Source: Saccharum officinarum
Taxonomy: Eukaryota; Streptophyta; Magnoliopsida; Poales; Poaceae
NCBI GenBank assembly: GCA_020631735.1
Contig: CM036201.1
Location: 78,530,502 to 78,594,501 of the forward strand
Reading direction: 5' to 3'
DNA: 64,000 nt
A program made the position numbers and the translations under genes. The first letter of the stretch is position 1. Each line of letters opens with the position of its first letter. The notes below the pieces were generated by a model that saw nothing but the letters and a program-made list of their open reading frames with translations, was not told the origin of the DNA and ran no database searches. Shown one piece after another: positions 9,613 to 20,639 of this stretch.

Positions 9613-10620
9613 CCAGCTATGTAGAAGGACCAGTGGAGCGTCGTCAGGACTATGTATGTGCCGTAGAATTAGGGATGAAAACGGAACGGAAATATCCCGA
9701 ACCGAACCGCATCGTTTTCTGTATTTTATCCGATCGAATTCACATTTTTGTGTCCGACTTTACCGTTTTCGCTTTCCATTTCGTATTTCAAATGTAAAAG
9801 TAGAAAACATTTTAGACATTTTCCGACCGTTTTCTACTTTTAATTCGGAATATCCCGAATTCAAAATTTGGTTTAAACTGAATTTGGTTGTCAATCCTTT
9901 CTGTCCAGGCAACTGGGCAAACGCAAGTGTGGAGCACTGATGCCCCATTGACCGCATTATATAAGCAGCTCACCTCGCCGCGCCTCCATGAGTCGCCGAG
10001 GTAAGACTAATCACCTCGCACGGTGCTGCATGGCTGCATCTGGCTTCGCGAGACGCTGTTGTTGCATTTCATGTGACTGGGCCGCCTAAAAGAGGGAGAG
10101 CTAGATGGGTCAGGCGTTGTTGCTATCCTTTCTAGTCTAGTACCGATGGCATCTCAAATTTTCATCTTCTTTCTTTTTCTTTCTTTTTTTCTCTTGTCAA
10201 AGAAACCAAATTGATAAGTCTGCTCTCTTACACTCGAAATTTGCCACGATGGCACTTGTTAATTGTTATGCATTGTGGATTGGTATTCCGTATTGAATTT
10301 TCGTATACCGACTGTGTTTGACATAATTTCGCTCGAATTGGTTCGTTTTCAAAATTCTCGATATTCCGTAAGTTCGCGTTCGTTTTCATGTCCAGCTTTA
10401 TCGTTTTCGCTTTCATTTTCGTATTCAAATATAAAAGTAGAAATGGTTGAGGAGTTTTCCGACCGTTTCCGACCGTTTTCATCCTTACGTAGGATGCATG
10501 CAACCATGCAAGCTAACACCACAACTTTGAAAAATCGTCCAGGGCCAGGACCAGCGCCCACCCTATCGCACATACATAGTCTTGACGATGCTCCACTGGC
10601 GCTTCTACATAGTCAGGCGT
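9613..10620. repeat. Inverted repeat flanking a Ds-like insertion
   Basis: The left arm at about 9613-9668 (CTATGTAGAAG, CCAGTGGAGCGTCGTCA, GACTATGTATGTGC) is the reverse complement, with a few mismatches, of the right arm at about 10570-10620. The right arm contains GCACATACATAGTC and TGACGATGCTCCACTGG. The arms bracket the Ds-like element at 9670-10487, which inserted beside the left arm. Confidence 0.75.
9670..10487. mobile_element. Ac/Ds-like hAT element, 818 bp
   Basis: The left end is TAGGGATGAAAACGGAACGG and the right end CCGACCGTTTTCATCCTTA, the Ac/Ds-type terminal repeats. Flanks CGTAGAAT (9662-9669) and CGTAGGAT (10488-10495) are an 8-bp target duplication with one mismatch. Both ends are rich in CCGTTTTC/GAAAACGG subterminal repeats. 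The interior has no transposase and contains a non-homologous middle (about 9900-10260) that may be captured DNA. Confidence 0.8.
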
Positions 10621-10989
10621 TAAGTAATTTTGTGGTAATTGTGAAGTATTTATATTTGTCCAATTTACATAAAATTAAGGCAACCTTGTCCAAAATTTGT
10701 TTTGAATTTAAAAGTTATGTTTTACAAATTTTTTTCTTACTTCGTGTCCAAGCTCCTAGAATGGCTGATGTGTACAAATTCAAAAAAAAACTAGTTCAAT
10801 TTTACCATTTGCATTTATGAACTATGTTTTCTTTATTGGAATTTTATTGAGTGGCTTCATAGTTTAGTACACCCTTGCATCCGCCACCGCGGGAAACAAA
10901 GTCAGATTAGTGGATGTCAATCATCCGACTATGTATAACAAAATAATTTAAAAATAAAAAGGAGTAAAAATTGATAACAAAATTTATAT

Positions 10990-12108
10990 ATATATATATA
11001 TAATATTAAAGAGCTAAAATTTCTTTTTTTTATCTGTATTCCCATGACTACCGAATAATGGAGAGTTTCTTCTGTCTGAATTGTTATGACCTGTGCTCAT
11101 AGAGCAAGAACAGCTCACATCTAATGATGAAGTCTGATTCCAAGGCACGTTCAATCATGCCCTCTGGATCTAGACTCACTAATCATGTTCATACGTGTTA
11201 GATTCTAATATTAAAAAAATTAAAGAGAGTCCCGTTCGTCTTTAGCTCTTCCGTACGTGTCTGGGAGGTTATGGTTTTGTTTTTTTCGCCACTCGCTACC
11301 CTCCCTCAGCTCTTATAGTCCTATGGTTTATTGTTTTCAAAAAAATGTCACAAAATAATAACCACAATATTACATTCATAATAAATAATAGATTTATGTT
11401 AAAAAATAAATACAGTACTACATTCAAAATAAATAATAGATATTTTGGATCCGATTAGGTCCATCCGAATTCTTTTTGTCTTATGTTCTTTTTTCATCTG
11501 ATCATAGAGTAAGAATATACATGATACGAACTAAAACGAAGAAGATATAGTGAAAAGATTCCTCATCGTGTATGTGATTTGAAAATTTCTCTTCTATTTT
11601 TTCGTCTCACACCCTCTCCTATTATGCGCGTGTCCCTCCACTCTCCGGAACATAGAGTTATACCGGTTTTACTAAGAGTAATAAAACGTGATGAATTAGA
11701 GATTATTTAGAGTATGTTTGGTTTATTGTCCCGTGACCTAAACTTACGACCACGATGAAATAAATATTACAGTTCTAATTTGTTTTTGTCCCGTTCATGA
11801 TCCAAACTCACGACACATGATCATACGAGTTAGAATAGTCCACGTCTAACCACCTTACTAAGTCTAATTCAAAAAGTGGATTGAGTTCCAGAAACATACT
11901 AGAATATATGACCTGAATATAAGTTTTGTTGCAATTGTATGGGCATATTTGATAGTAATATAATAAAAAGCAAGTGAAAATCGATGTGCAACAAAAAAGT
12001 GTTATAAAAAGGAGTTGGCAGGAGGGGTCACAACCTCCGCGAGAGCTGTCTTGATTTCAACATAAACTGAATATAAGCTTTGTTGTAACGCACGGACATA
12101 TTTGTTAG
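10990..12108 (+). mobile_element. Helitron C, 5' end eroded
   Basis: The 3' end TTGTTGTAACGCACGGACATATTTGTTAG followed by T matches the grass Hel1-type terminus, with CTAG mutated to TTAG. The interior shares blocks with elements A and B (TAATATTAAAGAGCTAAAAT, then TACCGAATAATGGAGAGTTTC). The 5' terminus has been replaced by a TA microsatellite at about 10985-11003, so the start is approximate. The 3' end lies inside the duplicated segment described separately. Confidence 0.5.
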
Positions 12109-12214
12109 TAATATAAAAAAAGCAAGTAAAAATTGATGTGCAACAAAAAAGAAAGTGGTATAAAAAGGAGTTGGCAGGAGGGGTCACAACCTCTGCAAGA
12201 GCTGTCATGATTTT
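11913..12214. repeat. 154-bp direct duplication: Helitron end plus 7SL tail
   Basis: CTGAATATAAG starts at 11913 and again at 12067. Each unit runs through a Helitron-type 3' end, GTAATATAA, AAGCAAGTGAAAATCGATGTG, AACAAAAAAG and then the 3' 40-50 nt of the 7SL-like sequence. The second unit continues into the longer 7SL-like copy D; the first stops after GAGAGCTGTC at about 12050. Confidence 0.75.
12011..12056 (-). pseudogene. 7SL-like 3' fragment (copy D')
   Basis: Only the terminal strand remains: minus strand GAGGTTGTGACCCC, CTCCTGCCAACTCC, then five T. It is the first half of the 154-bp duplication and cannot encode a full SRP RNA. Confidence 0.6.
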
Positions 12215-12391
12215 GCTCCTCTGTTGTGGGGGTTGCGCCAGGGCAATTTTCTTGCCTCAACTTTTGGTTGACACCATGCAGCGTCCTACACAGCAGCCAA
12301 TCCGCCCTCAGGAGACTTATCCGAGAGCTCGTCATCAGAATCCGGCCGTTAGGCCCCTGCCAACTCCTGCCCCCAAGAGCTGGGTTACAAG
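12167..12391 (-). pseudogene. 7SL-like copy D, truncated at its 5' end
   Basis: The minus strand carries GGCAGGAGTTGGCAGG, a diverged central region with GGTGTCAACCAAAAGTTGAG and a GGCAA...TTGCC hairpin, and ends CTCCTGCCAACTCC followed by five T. At the other end similarity stops inside the Alu domain, at CTTGTAACCCAGC. The first 20 or so nucleotides, including the GCCGGGC stem and the TATA box, are missing. The break coincides with what looks like the start of an LTR, so a retroelement insertion probably removed the 5' end. Confidence 0.6.
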
Positions 12392-12392
12392 T

Positions 12393-12812
12393 TGTCACCG
12401 TCCATGCTCCGGCGACATCTCCGGTGATTGCAGTTGACGAAGAACCTGAAGATGATGATACGGTGGCGGGAGGCATACCGCATACCTCAGAAAGGCGCCT
12501 CCGACCGCGGTGCTGCGACGCTAGAGCGGAAGGCCAGAAGCAGGCGGCCCAACCTGCGCATGATCGGCCCAGAATGGGTGAAGTAGGAATACCGGCCATG
12601 CGTGGCCCAGAACCTGAGGTAAGCCCATCGAGGCCCCTCCTATGTAACGACCGTGTGAGGAAGAAGGGAACTCGGACTTGGTCATCGAACTGAACTGCAC
12701 CCGGAGGGTGACGACGGCGGCGAGCCTGGCGGTGCCGGCGAATCGAGACCTCGCTCCACTAATTACCCAAGATATCGGTTACTAGTATCTATGATTGTAG
12801 TAGTGAGGTTAC
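12393..12812 (+). mobile_element. Probable 5' LTR of a decayed chromovirus
   Basis: The segment starts TGTCACCGTCC and ends AGGTTACA just before a primer-binding site. That gives a 420-bp LTR with TG...CA ends. The 3' copy was not found because the element is truncated, so the left boundary rests on the loss of 7SL similarity there. Confidence 0.45.
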
Positions 12813-12815
12813 ATC

Positions 12816-12830
12816 TGGTATCAGATTTGC
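12816..12830 (+). other. Primer-binding site (initiator tRNA-Met type)
   Basis: TGGTATCAGATTTGC closely matches TGGTATCAGAGCC, the complement of the 3' end of initiator tRNA-Met used by many plant LTR elements. It lies 3 nt after the presumed LTR end. Confidence 0.7.
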
Positions 12831-13019
12831 CGTTTTGATCCTGATTTCCATATTCCATCGATCGGATTTTGCAACAGCTTCGGGTCGGATTGAGAATTCT
12901 GGTAGTCAGTGAGCTGCTGTTGCTGGAGTTTTCTCTGTAATTCCAAGCACGTGAGCCGATTTGTGGGGAAATCAACGATTTTGGCATCCCATCACTATCT
13001 CACCCATTGACAGATGACT

Positions 13020-14395
13020 ATGGCGTCACCGAAGGAGCAGCTGGGGCAGATCCTTGCCCTACTGAGCGAGAACTCCAAGGGGATCAACTAACTCAATACC
13101 TCCATGTCGGAGATGCGGGCGATGCGGACTGAGATCAACTCCTGGGAGCCGGAGATGGACAACCGCGTCCACGAGCTGGAGCACGCGATGGTAGATCAAG
13201 GCGAGCGTATGGACCGCGCGCATGGAGTGCTTCTTCCACCTGTGGGCGCGGCGCTGGAGGTTCCTGCTAGCGTCATCACCATCGCTTCTGCTCCAACTGC
13301 GTCGCGAGAAGATCTCCCGACTTCTCTGAGCGCGAAGATGCTGGACTCCGCTCATCTAGAGTTGTCCCCGCAAGGGGCGGCGTCTGGGTCGTTAGACCAC
13401 GGCAAGGTATCTCCTCACCGGGGTGCTGCTTTCGGGGCGATGTACACCGTCGCCCCGGAACCGGCCCCGGTCATAGGTGCGATGCCACTTCCAAAATCCT
13501 CTACTATTTTGTTTCCTAAGGATGAAGTCGTGCACCGTGATCGGCTCTGTTACACGCCTTACCCATACCCACATCCCACCAATACTTTTCCTGACATGGA
13601 GTTTCACAAATTTGATGGTTCCAACCTAAAATTGTGGATTAAACAATGTCAAACCTATTTAGACATCTATCACATTGATCCGGGATTATGGGTTAAGCTT
13701 GCTATCATGCGTTTGACGGGCTCAGCAGCGCTCTGGTTTCAAACCATAGAGACTACCATCCGTTCCATGACTTGGGAATCCTTTGTTCATGCTGTCTGTA
13801 CTCGATTCGATAAAGATGAACATAACCACCTGCTTCACCATTTTTTTCCATGTCAAGCAGACAACTACGGTCTCTAAATTTGTGGAACAGTTCAGTGACC
13901 TCGTCCATCAAATACTTGCTCATGACCCATCTTTTGCAACCTCAGTCATTACCAATCGTTTTCTTGATGGTCTTGAAAAGGATATTAGAGCAGTTGGTAT
14001 GATGCATCAACCTCAAGACCTCGATACTGCTAGCTCCTTGGCCTTTTTGCAGGAATAAGCTCTTCAAGATCAGCCAGCACGACATCTGGAACCTGGCAGT
14101 TATTCTAAGAAGCATTCTGCTGAATCTATGAAGTCAGGTTATACACTTATCACAAGTCCAACTCGAAGTGTTAAAGACAAGAATCTTGTCGACTCCATCA
14201 AGCCCAAAGTTGCTGCTGATGACAAAGTCACTGCTCTTAAGTCATTTCGCTGAGCTAAGGGACTATGCTTCAAATGTGGGGAGAAATGGAACCCCCACCA
14301 CAGATGTCCAGCTAATGTTTCACTTCAGGCAATGGAACAGTTATGGCAATGTGTTACAGATGGTGAAGAACTTTCCTTACCTAAAATGAATGGTG
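13020..14395 (+). pseudogene. Ty3/gypsy chromovirus gag, broken
   Basis: From ATG 13020 the frame opens MASPKEQLGQILALL, meets a TAA at 13090 and continues as a gag domain with FDGSNLKLWIKQCQ and TGSAALWFQ (about 13610-13740). A frameshift near 13860 moves it into FVEQFSDLVHQILAH, followed by another stop. At about 14264 a zinc knuckle CFKCGEKWNPHHRC (nucleic-acid binding) lies just after a TGA at 14251, where CGA is expected. Gag would form the virus-like particle. The lesions make it non-functional. Confidence 0.8.
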
Positions 14396-14469
14396 ATTCT
14401 GATTCTAGTGAAGACCTTATGGCTATCTCATTCCAAGCTCACAGTGGTACTGATCTCATTCCAAGCTCA

Positions 14470-17253
14470 TAGTGGTACTGAAGGTGCAAGAACACTTAGG
14501 CTCAGAGGATATCTTCAGGATAAAGAAATTTTCTTGCTTGTGGACTCTGGCTGCTCCCATAGCTTTATCAGTTGTTTCTCCCTGGCAGCCATTATCTCAT
14601 ATTGTTCAAGTTCGAGTAGCAAATGGGGCTTGCATACCATGCACACAGTTGCCTGACCAAGTTTGGGGGTGCCAAGGCCATACTTTCACCACCACCATGA
14701 AGATCTTACCATTGTCTGGCTATGATGTAATCCTGGGTATGGATTGGCTAGGAGCTCACAGTCCTATGCATATACATTGGGAACAAAGGTGGATTCAGCT
14801 CACTCATCAATCCAAGGAGATCACATTACAAGGCATTCAACCTGGAACTATCTTGGGTCCTCCTGTCTCTCAACACCAATTAAAGGCAATGCATAAGATA
14901 GGCTCCATCCTATATTTAGTACAATTGAATGTTGCCCAAGCACCTACTTCAGCACCATCTCAATTACCTGATGAGTTACAGACTATCCTTCATCAGTTTG
15001 ACTCAGTGTTTGCTCCACCTAGTGAGTTACCACCCAGAAGACCAGGTGATCATAAGATACCATTACTTGATGGTGCTTAGCCTTTCAGCCTTCAACCATA
15101 TCGATATAACCTAGCTCAGAAAATGGAGATTGAAAGTCAGATCAAAGAAATGCTACAAAAGGGTTAGCCACAACCAAGTACAAGCCCTTATTCCTCTCCT
15201 ATGCTGTTGGTTAGGAAAAAGACAGGTGACTGGCGTTTATGTGTGGATTTTAGACACCTTAATGCCTTAACTATGAAGAACAAGTACCCCTTCCCATCAT
15301 AGAGGAGTTACTGAAAGAATTACAAGGAGCCAATTGGTTTACCACTCTTGATCTGAGCTCTAGGTTCCATCAGATAAGGATGACTGAGGGAGAGGAGTAT
15401 AAAATAGCTTTTCAAACTAATAGTGGGCATTATGAGTACTGTGTCATGCCTTATGGGGTCACTAGTGGTCCTACAACATTCCAAACTGTGATGAATGTTC
15501 TTTTAGAACCTCTACTCTGGAAATGTGCAGTTGTCCTCATTGATGATATACTCATTTACAACAAGACTTGGGATGATCACCTCCAACATATCAAGACTGT
15601 CCTCACTCTATTACAACAAAACAAGTTTCAGGTGAAATTGTCTAAATGCTCTTTTGCCAAGAATCAACTAACTTACCTCGAGCACATTGTTAGCAGTCAA
15701 GGTGTAGCTACTGATCCTACTAAGATTGAGTCTATTAAGAATTGGCCTTGGACAACAAACTTGAAGGATCTGAGAAGCTTTCTGGGCATGGCTGGCTACT
15801 ATAGGAGATTTGTGGCTCAATTTGGAATCATTTCTAAACCCCTTACCAATTTACTAAGGAAGGGTACTCTTTATGTCTAGACAGCTGAAACTGAATATGC
15901 TTTCCAAGCTCTCAAGCAGGCTCTCATCTCTGCTCCAGTGCTTGCTCTCCCAAATTTTTCATTACCTTTTGTTGTGGAAACAGATGCTCCTGGTAAAAGT
16001 ATTGGTGTTGTGCTTCAATGGTAGGGTCATCCTGTGGCCTATGTCAGCAAGGCATTAGGGGTTAAAGCACAAGGCCTTTCTACATATGAGAAGGAGTGCT
16101 TAGCTATATTGATGGCAGTTGATCATTGGTATCATTACCTCCAAACCTCTCAGTTCATCATCTTAACTGATAAAAAAGCCTAGTGCACCTTGATGATCAG
16201 AGACTGACAACTGCTTGGCAACCTAAAGCCTTAACTAAGTTGATGGGACTCAATTATAAAATTGTTTACATGAAAGGTGTTGATAACAAAGTAGCAGATG
16301 CCTTCTCAAGACTCCATCTAGCTGCCACTTATGATCTTTCTACCATTTCAACAGTTAGGCCACTGTGGTTGCAAGACATTCAAGCATCTTATACTGAAGA
16401 TCCTCAATCTAGTAAATTATTAGTTGAATTGTCTGTATCTTCAACACAAGGACAATATACTCTCGAAGATGGTCTTATCAGATAGAAGCACAGAATTTGG
16501 GTGGGTGCTGATTTGCCATTACAACATAAGCTACTGTCCTCATTGCATTCCAGTCTAGTTGAAGGCCACTATGGTTATGAGGTAACTTACAAAAGAGTCA
16601 AACATCTCTTTGCTTGGTCACATCTCAAACAATCAGTTAAGGACTATGTTGCACAGTGCACTGTTTGTCAACAAGCCAAGACTGACAAAGCAACCTACCC
16701 TAGTATACTAGCTCCATTACCAGTCCCTGAGGGTGCTTGGCACACTGTCACTATGGACTTTATTAAAGGCCTTCTAAAATCATCTGGACACAATTGCATA
16801 TTGGTCATAGTTGACAAATTCTCTAAATATGCACATTTCCTCTCCTTGGCTCATCCATTTATAGCATTTCAAGTAGCTCTTCTTTACATGAACAACATAT
16901 TCAAGTTACATGGTATGCCTCATGCTATAATCTCAGATAGAGACAAGGTCTTTACCAGGCATCTTTGGCAAGAACTTTTCTAGCTGCTGGGAACAGAACT
17001 GAAAATGACCTGTGCCTATCACCCTCAAACAGATGGCTAGACCGAAAGAGTAAATCAATGTCTTGAAACCTATTTGATATGTTTCTTGCATGCGTGCCCC
17101 AGCAAATGGTCTCAATGGCTTTCCTTAGCCGAATATTGATATAATACTTCTTACCATTCCTCTCTTGGCAAAAGCTCCTTTGTTGTTCTGTATGGACATG
17201 AACCAAGGCACTTCGAGATTGATATCTCATAGTCCTATAGTCATCCTGACCTT
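14470..17253 (+). pseudogene. Ty3/gypsy chromovirus pol (PR-RT-RH-IN), broken
   Basis: The domain order is clear: protease DSGCSHSFIS (about 14550), reverse transcriptase with DFRHLNAL and the catalytic VLIDDILIYN (about 15533-15562), RNase H remnants, then integrase with a zinc-binding segment ending CTVCQQAK (about 16660) and a core starting TMDFIKGL (about 16750). The order PR-RT-RH-IN and the knuckle type fit a Reina-like chromovirus; the clade is inference. In-frame stops occur at 15078, 15165, 15878, 16022, 16483, 16981 and 17038, all TAG, and there are frameshifts near 15300 and 16180. Integrase is cut near 17253 by another LTR, so no chromodomain or 3' LTR is seen. Confidence 0.88.
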
Positions 17254-18835
17254 CTGAAAGCCCAAATTTGATTTTGGTAATTAATGACACCAAATTGCTA
17301 ATGCCATATGTTAAGTGTTTTGAGTTAGGCACAAGCAACACATATGATGAAGGCGTTTGTGGCAAGGAGTGGTGGCCACAAGATCACAAAGAGATGAAGA
17401 TGCACATGAAATGATGATCATGGTGATCAAACATGTGGAAACAAAGTGATCAAGGCAAAGGTATAATCATAGGGTTTTTGTGGAGATGAAATGCTTATTT
17501 TCCATTGCGCCGAAGGATGGAACCAAAGGCGAAGTCACGGAGGTGATCGTCGCTGTTTTCTAAGCGGCAGACGCTGGCTTCGCAGGTGTCAGACGCAGCT
17601 GCCGCGTTTGGTGCTTTGCCCTAGGTGGCGCTTGCTGTTCTCTGTGCGACAGACGCTGGTCTTGGGAGTGACTGATGCTGACATCAGCGTCTGTCGGCTT
17701 ACCCTTGTTCACGCGCTGCTGAAGGAGGCAACAGACGCGGTGGTGCTCAACCGACGGACGTGTTTGTTGCACTCAGGCAAACACAGACCTTACTGGACTG
17801 CGTCTATTGGTGCGACGAATGCTAGGGCTATTCTCGACAGACGCGTCAGTTGATCAGCGTTTTGACCGTTCGAACTTCGAACGCACAGGACACGTGGTGA
17901 CTCGGGGTGCGACGGACGCGGCCGACCGCGTCTGTTGCCTAGGCGATGGTTGCGTCCGTTGCTCCTGACTCAGCACTAACGGCTAGTTGCTTACCCCTTC
18001 TCTATAAATAGTCGGTGGCCAGTTTTGGGAGGGTCGCTTTTGCTCTTCTAAGATATTGAGACATCCTTTGAGCTAGGGAACACTCCCTCCACTCATCTCC
18101 TTGCTTGATTGCTAATCCTAGTGAGATTGAGTGAGATTCAAGTGCATTGCATTGAGAGTTGCACCTAGTGGCACTTGATCTTTGAGTTTGATGCGGATTT
18201 CTTGTTACTCTTGGGTGTTTTCCGACATCCTAGATGGCTTGGAGCAGCGGTGGTGCTGAGCTCGTGATTGAAAATTGTTTCGAGCCTCACCAAGTGATTG
18301 AGCCTATCCCACGAGAGTTCGTGAATTGGCTACTCTAGTGGAGCTCGTGGCTTAGAGGATCTCCATCTTGTGAGTGGATGTGGGCACCCGCTGAGGTTTT
18401 GACTCTTGATAGTCAATTAGCTCGTGATCCATCAAGTGGGTGCATCGCCACAACGAGGAGTAGCTTGCCGGGAAGCAAGTCAACCTCGATAAAAAATCTT
18501 GTGTCATCTCTAGCTGAGGATTCTCTTTATGATTGTGTGTGATTGATTCTTTGGATACATCTCATCTCTACATCATCGGTATAAGAATCAATTTACTCCC
18601 TTTTTTCATTCTTGCACTTTATCTTGTCCAGTGTGCTTAGAGTAGTTTGTATCACATAGGAGTAAATAGCTTAGTGACTTAGCTTTGTTGGTGTGAATTA
18701 GAGATCATAGTCTTGTTCACTAGAATTGTATAGGTGGCTTGCTCAGTATAGTTGAGCTAGTGCTAGAATTAGCGTCGCCATCTTTTATACTAACAATGGT
18801 TGATTAGTGAGCTTGTAGATTTTTTAATAGCTATT
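17254..18835 (+). mobile_element. LTR-like insertion, truncated
   Basis: The integrase reading frame is abruptly replaced by TGAAAGCCCAAATTTGATTT. A TATA box (CTATAAATAG, 18001-18010) sits mid-way. The upstream half has many CAGACGC-type repeats (17560-17950). The tail TAGATTTTTTAATAGCTATT resembles the end region of grass copia LTRs just before a primer-binding site, but is cut by the next LTR. There is no coding sequence. Copia (Sirevirus-like) origin is inferred from memory of similar grass LTRs. Confidence 0.5.
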
Positions 18836-19670
18836 TGTCGGTGTTCGGACCCGAGGGGGTCCTAAACCAACGAGTAAATGCTGCGTGTCTCTTTCCTGGA
18901 TGGTGATGCAAGGAGAACACACGGGGTTTATCCTGGTTCGGGCAAAAGAAGGCCCTACGTCTAGCGGGGGGGGAGAAGTTTGTATTTCCTTGCACCGAAG
19001 TGCTCGTGTAGGGGTTACAAGCATGCGAGAGAGGGCGTCGAGCCCAAGTCTCAAAGAGAGGAAAAAGAGGATAAGGGTGATTGCTTGAGATATCGATCTC
19101 TATCTTGCGTCTTGCCTGTTGTCTCTTGTTTTTTCTTCGTTGTTCCTCCCCGTTGTAGAACCCTGGCCTGCCCTTTTATAGGGCGAGAGGAGGCCAAGAC
19201 GACGGGGAGCCTTGAGGTGTTGTTTTGTCGATTCCCTATTGAGCTGACCGTAGCGACGTGCTCTGGGAATGGCCGGCTATCCCTGGACACCTTGGCGTCA
19301 TGGGAGACGAGACGGCGAAATGACCCAGAGCGCCATGCCACACCGTCTTTCCCTTGCCGTTGAACTGTGCCGAGCGTCGAGGTTGGGTCGAGGCTGGGTC
19401 AAGACCGGATGGATAAGGCCAAATCCCCGAGATTGCGGAGAACGGGCCTTGTCTTATCCTCCCTCGAGGGTGATCGATGGTAAACAGTGCGCGGTAAGGT
19501 GGGTACAGTGATGGTTTTCACCTCCCATCACGGGATGGGCGGTAAAACAGTGAGATCTGACACGGGCATTGTTCCTACGTCGATCCTGGTCGCAGCCATG
19601 CCGGTAGGTGATAGTAGGTAACCGCATTAAATGCTATGGCTTTTGTCCTGGGTAGGTAAAGGGAAGGAGT
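18836..19670 (+). mobile_element. Second nested LTR, runs into assembly gap
   Basis: It starts TGTCGGTGTTCGGACCCGAG, a common start for long grass LTRs, with CCTTTTATAGGGCG (about 19170) as a likely promoter. It is GC-rich, non-coding and ends at the N gap, so its length and 3' end are unknown. Confidence 0.55.
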
Positions 19671-19770
19671 NNNNNNNNNNNNNNNNNNNNNNNNNNNNNN
19701 NNNNNNNNNNNNNNNNNNNNNNNNNNNNNNNNNNNNNNNNNNNNNNNNNNNNNNNNNNNNNNNNNNNNNN
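19671..19770. other. Assembly gap (100 N)
   Basis: Exactly 100 N, a placeholder of unknown true size, inside nested LTR DNA. Confidence 0.99.
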
Positions 19771-19822
19771 AAATTTGAGTACTTAAAACAGGTCTTGCGT
19801 CGTGATCTGTGGTGCCAGGCTT

Positions 19823-19965
19823 GGCGCCAATTATAGTGGCGCCAAGGCTTGGCGCCAAAGATCACGGCGCCAAGACCCTGCCACGTCAGCGCCACGCGTT
19901 AAGGTCTTGGCGCCAGTTACCCTGGCGCCATGTCGTGTTACTTTGGCGTCGACGACCATGGCGCC
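19823..19965. repeat. Cluster of GGCGCC palindromes
   Basis: Seven GGCGCC sites occur in 143 bp, most as CTTGGCGCCAA or its variants, spaced about 15-45 bp, so strands can form several alternative hairpins. It sits just right of the gap in TE-derived DNA, followed by an A-rich tail near 20030-20048. Confidence 0.8.
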
Positions 19966-20051
19966 AAGATAAGGGTCTATTTTTTAAAATCTTTCCGTCA
20001 GGGATATATTTGAGAGAATCTTTCGAAAAGGGCTAAAAATAAAAAAAAGAC

Positions 20052-20290
20052 GGCTTGTTTAGTTCACTTCAAGATGCAAAAAGTTTTCAAGATTTCTCAT
20101 CATATCGCATATGTCCGCACATATATGGAGCATTAAATGTAGGTAAAAAATAACTAATTACACAGTTTGTATGTAAATATCGAGACAAATGTTTTGAACC
20201 TAGTTAATCTATGATTGGACAAAGTTTGTCAAATACAAATGAAAAGTGCTACTGTACATTTTAATTTTTTTTGAAAACTAAACATGCACC
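20052..20290. mobile_element. GGCYTTGTTTAG-family MITE
   Basis: The left end GGCTTGTTTAGTTC and right end GAAAACTAAACATGCACC are inverted, and the interior (ATTAAATGTAGGTAAAAAA, ACTAATTACACAGTTTG) matches the abundant grass MITE family also found at 35.4, 37.5 and 41.8 kb. Confidence 0.7.
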
Positions 20291-20639
20291 CGGTCATCCG
20301 GCGTTCCGCCTCCATCCTAGTCGGACAGTCCGATCGTGTGCAGCTGCAAATGTGCAGCCGTACCGCTGCTTTGGGTTAGAGCAAGCGCGGCGGCGGCAAC
20401 TGCAGGCGACATGACATATTTTTAGATACATAATAATTTCTATGTAAGTAAAAGTTAAAACGACTTACAATTTTAAACAAATAGAGTATTATTTGAGCAC
20501 ATATTTACGGTTTTTGTTTTTGGCAATACTTCTACTGCTATGCAACTTTAGTAGTACTTCTTTCACAAGTAGAGCCCCTGTATCATATCATATCAATGCT
20601 AAGTTAGCAATGCCGCGTTAGCATTTTTTGCGAATTGCA

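Noticed and set aside
12226..12693. 155-residue frame reading through the 7SL-like copy and LTR
   Set aside because: It spans two unrelated repeats, so it cannot be a conserved gene.
13059..13355. 98-residue antisense frame in gag
   Set aside because: Antisense shadow of the retroelement gag coding region.
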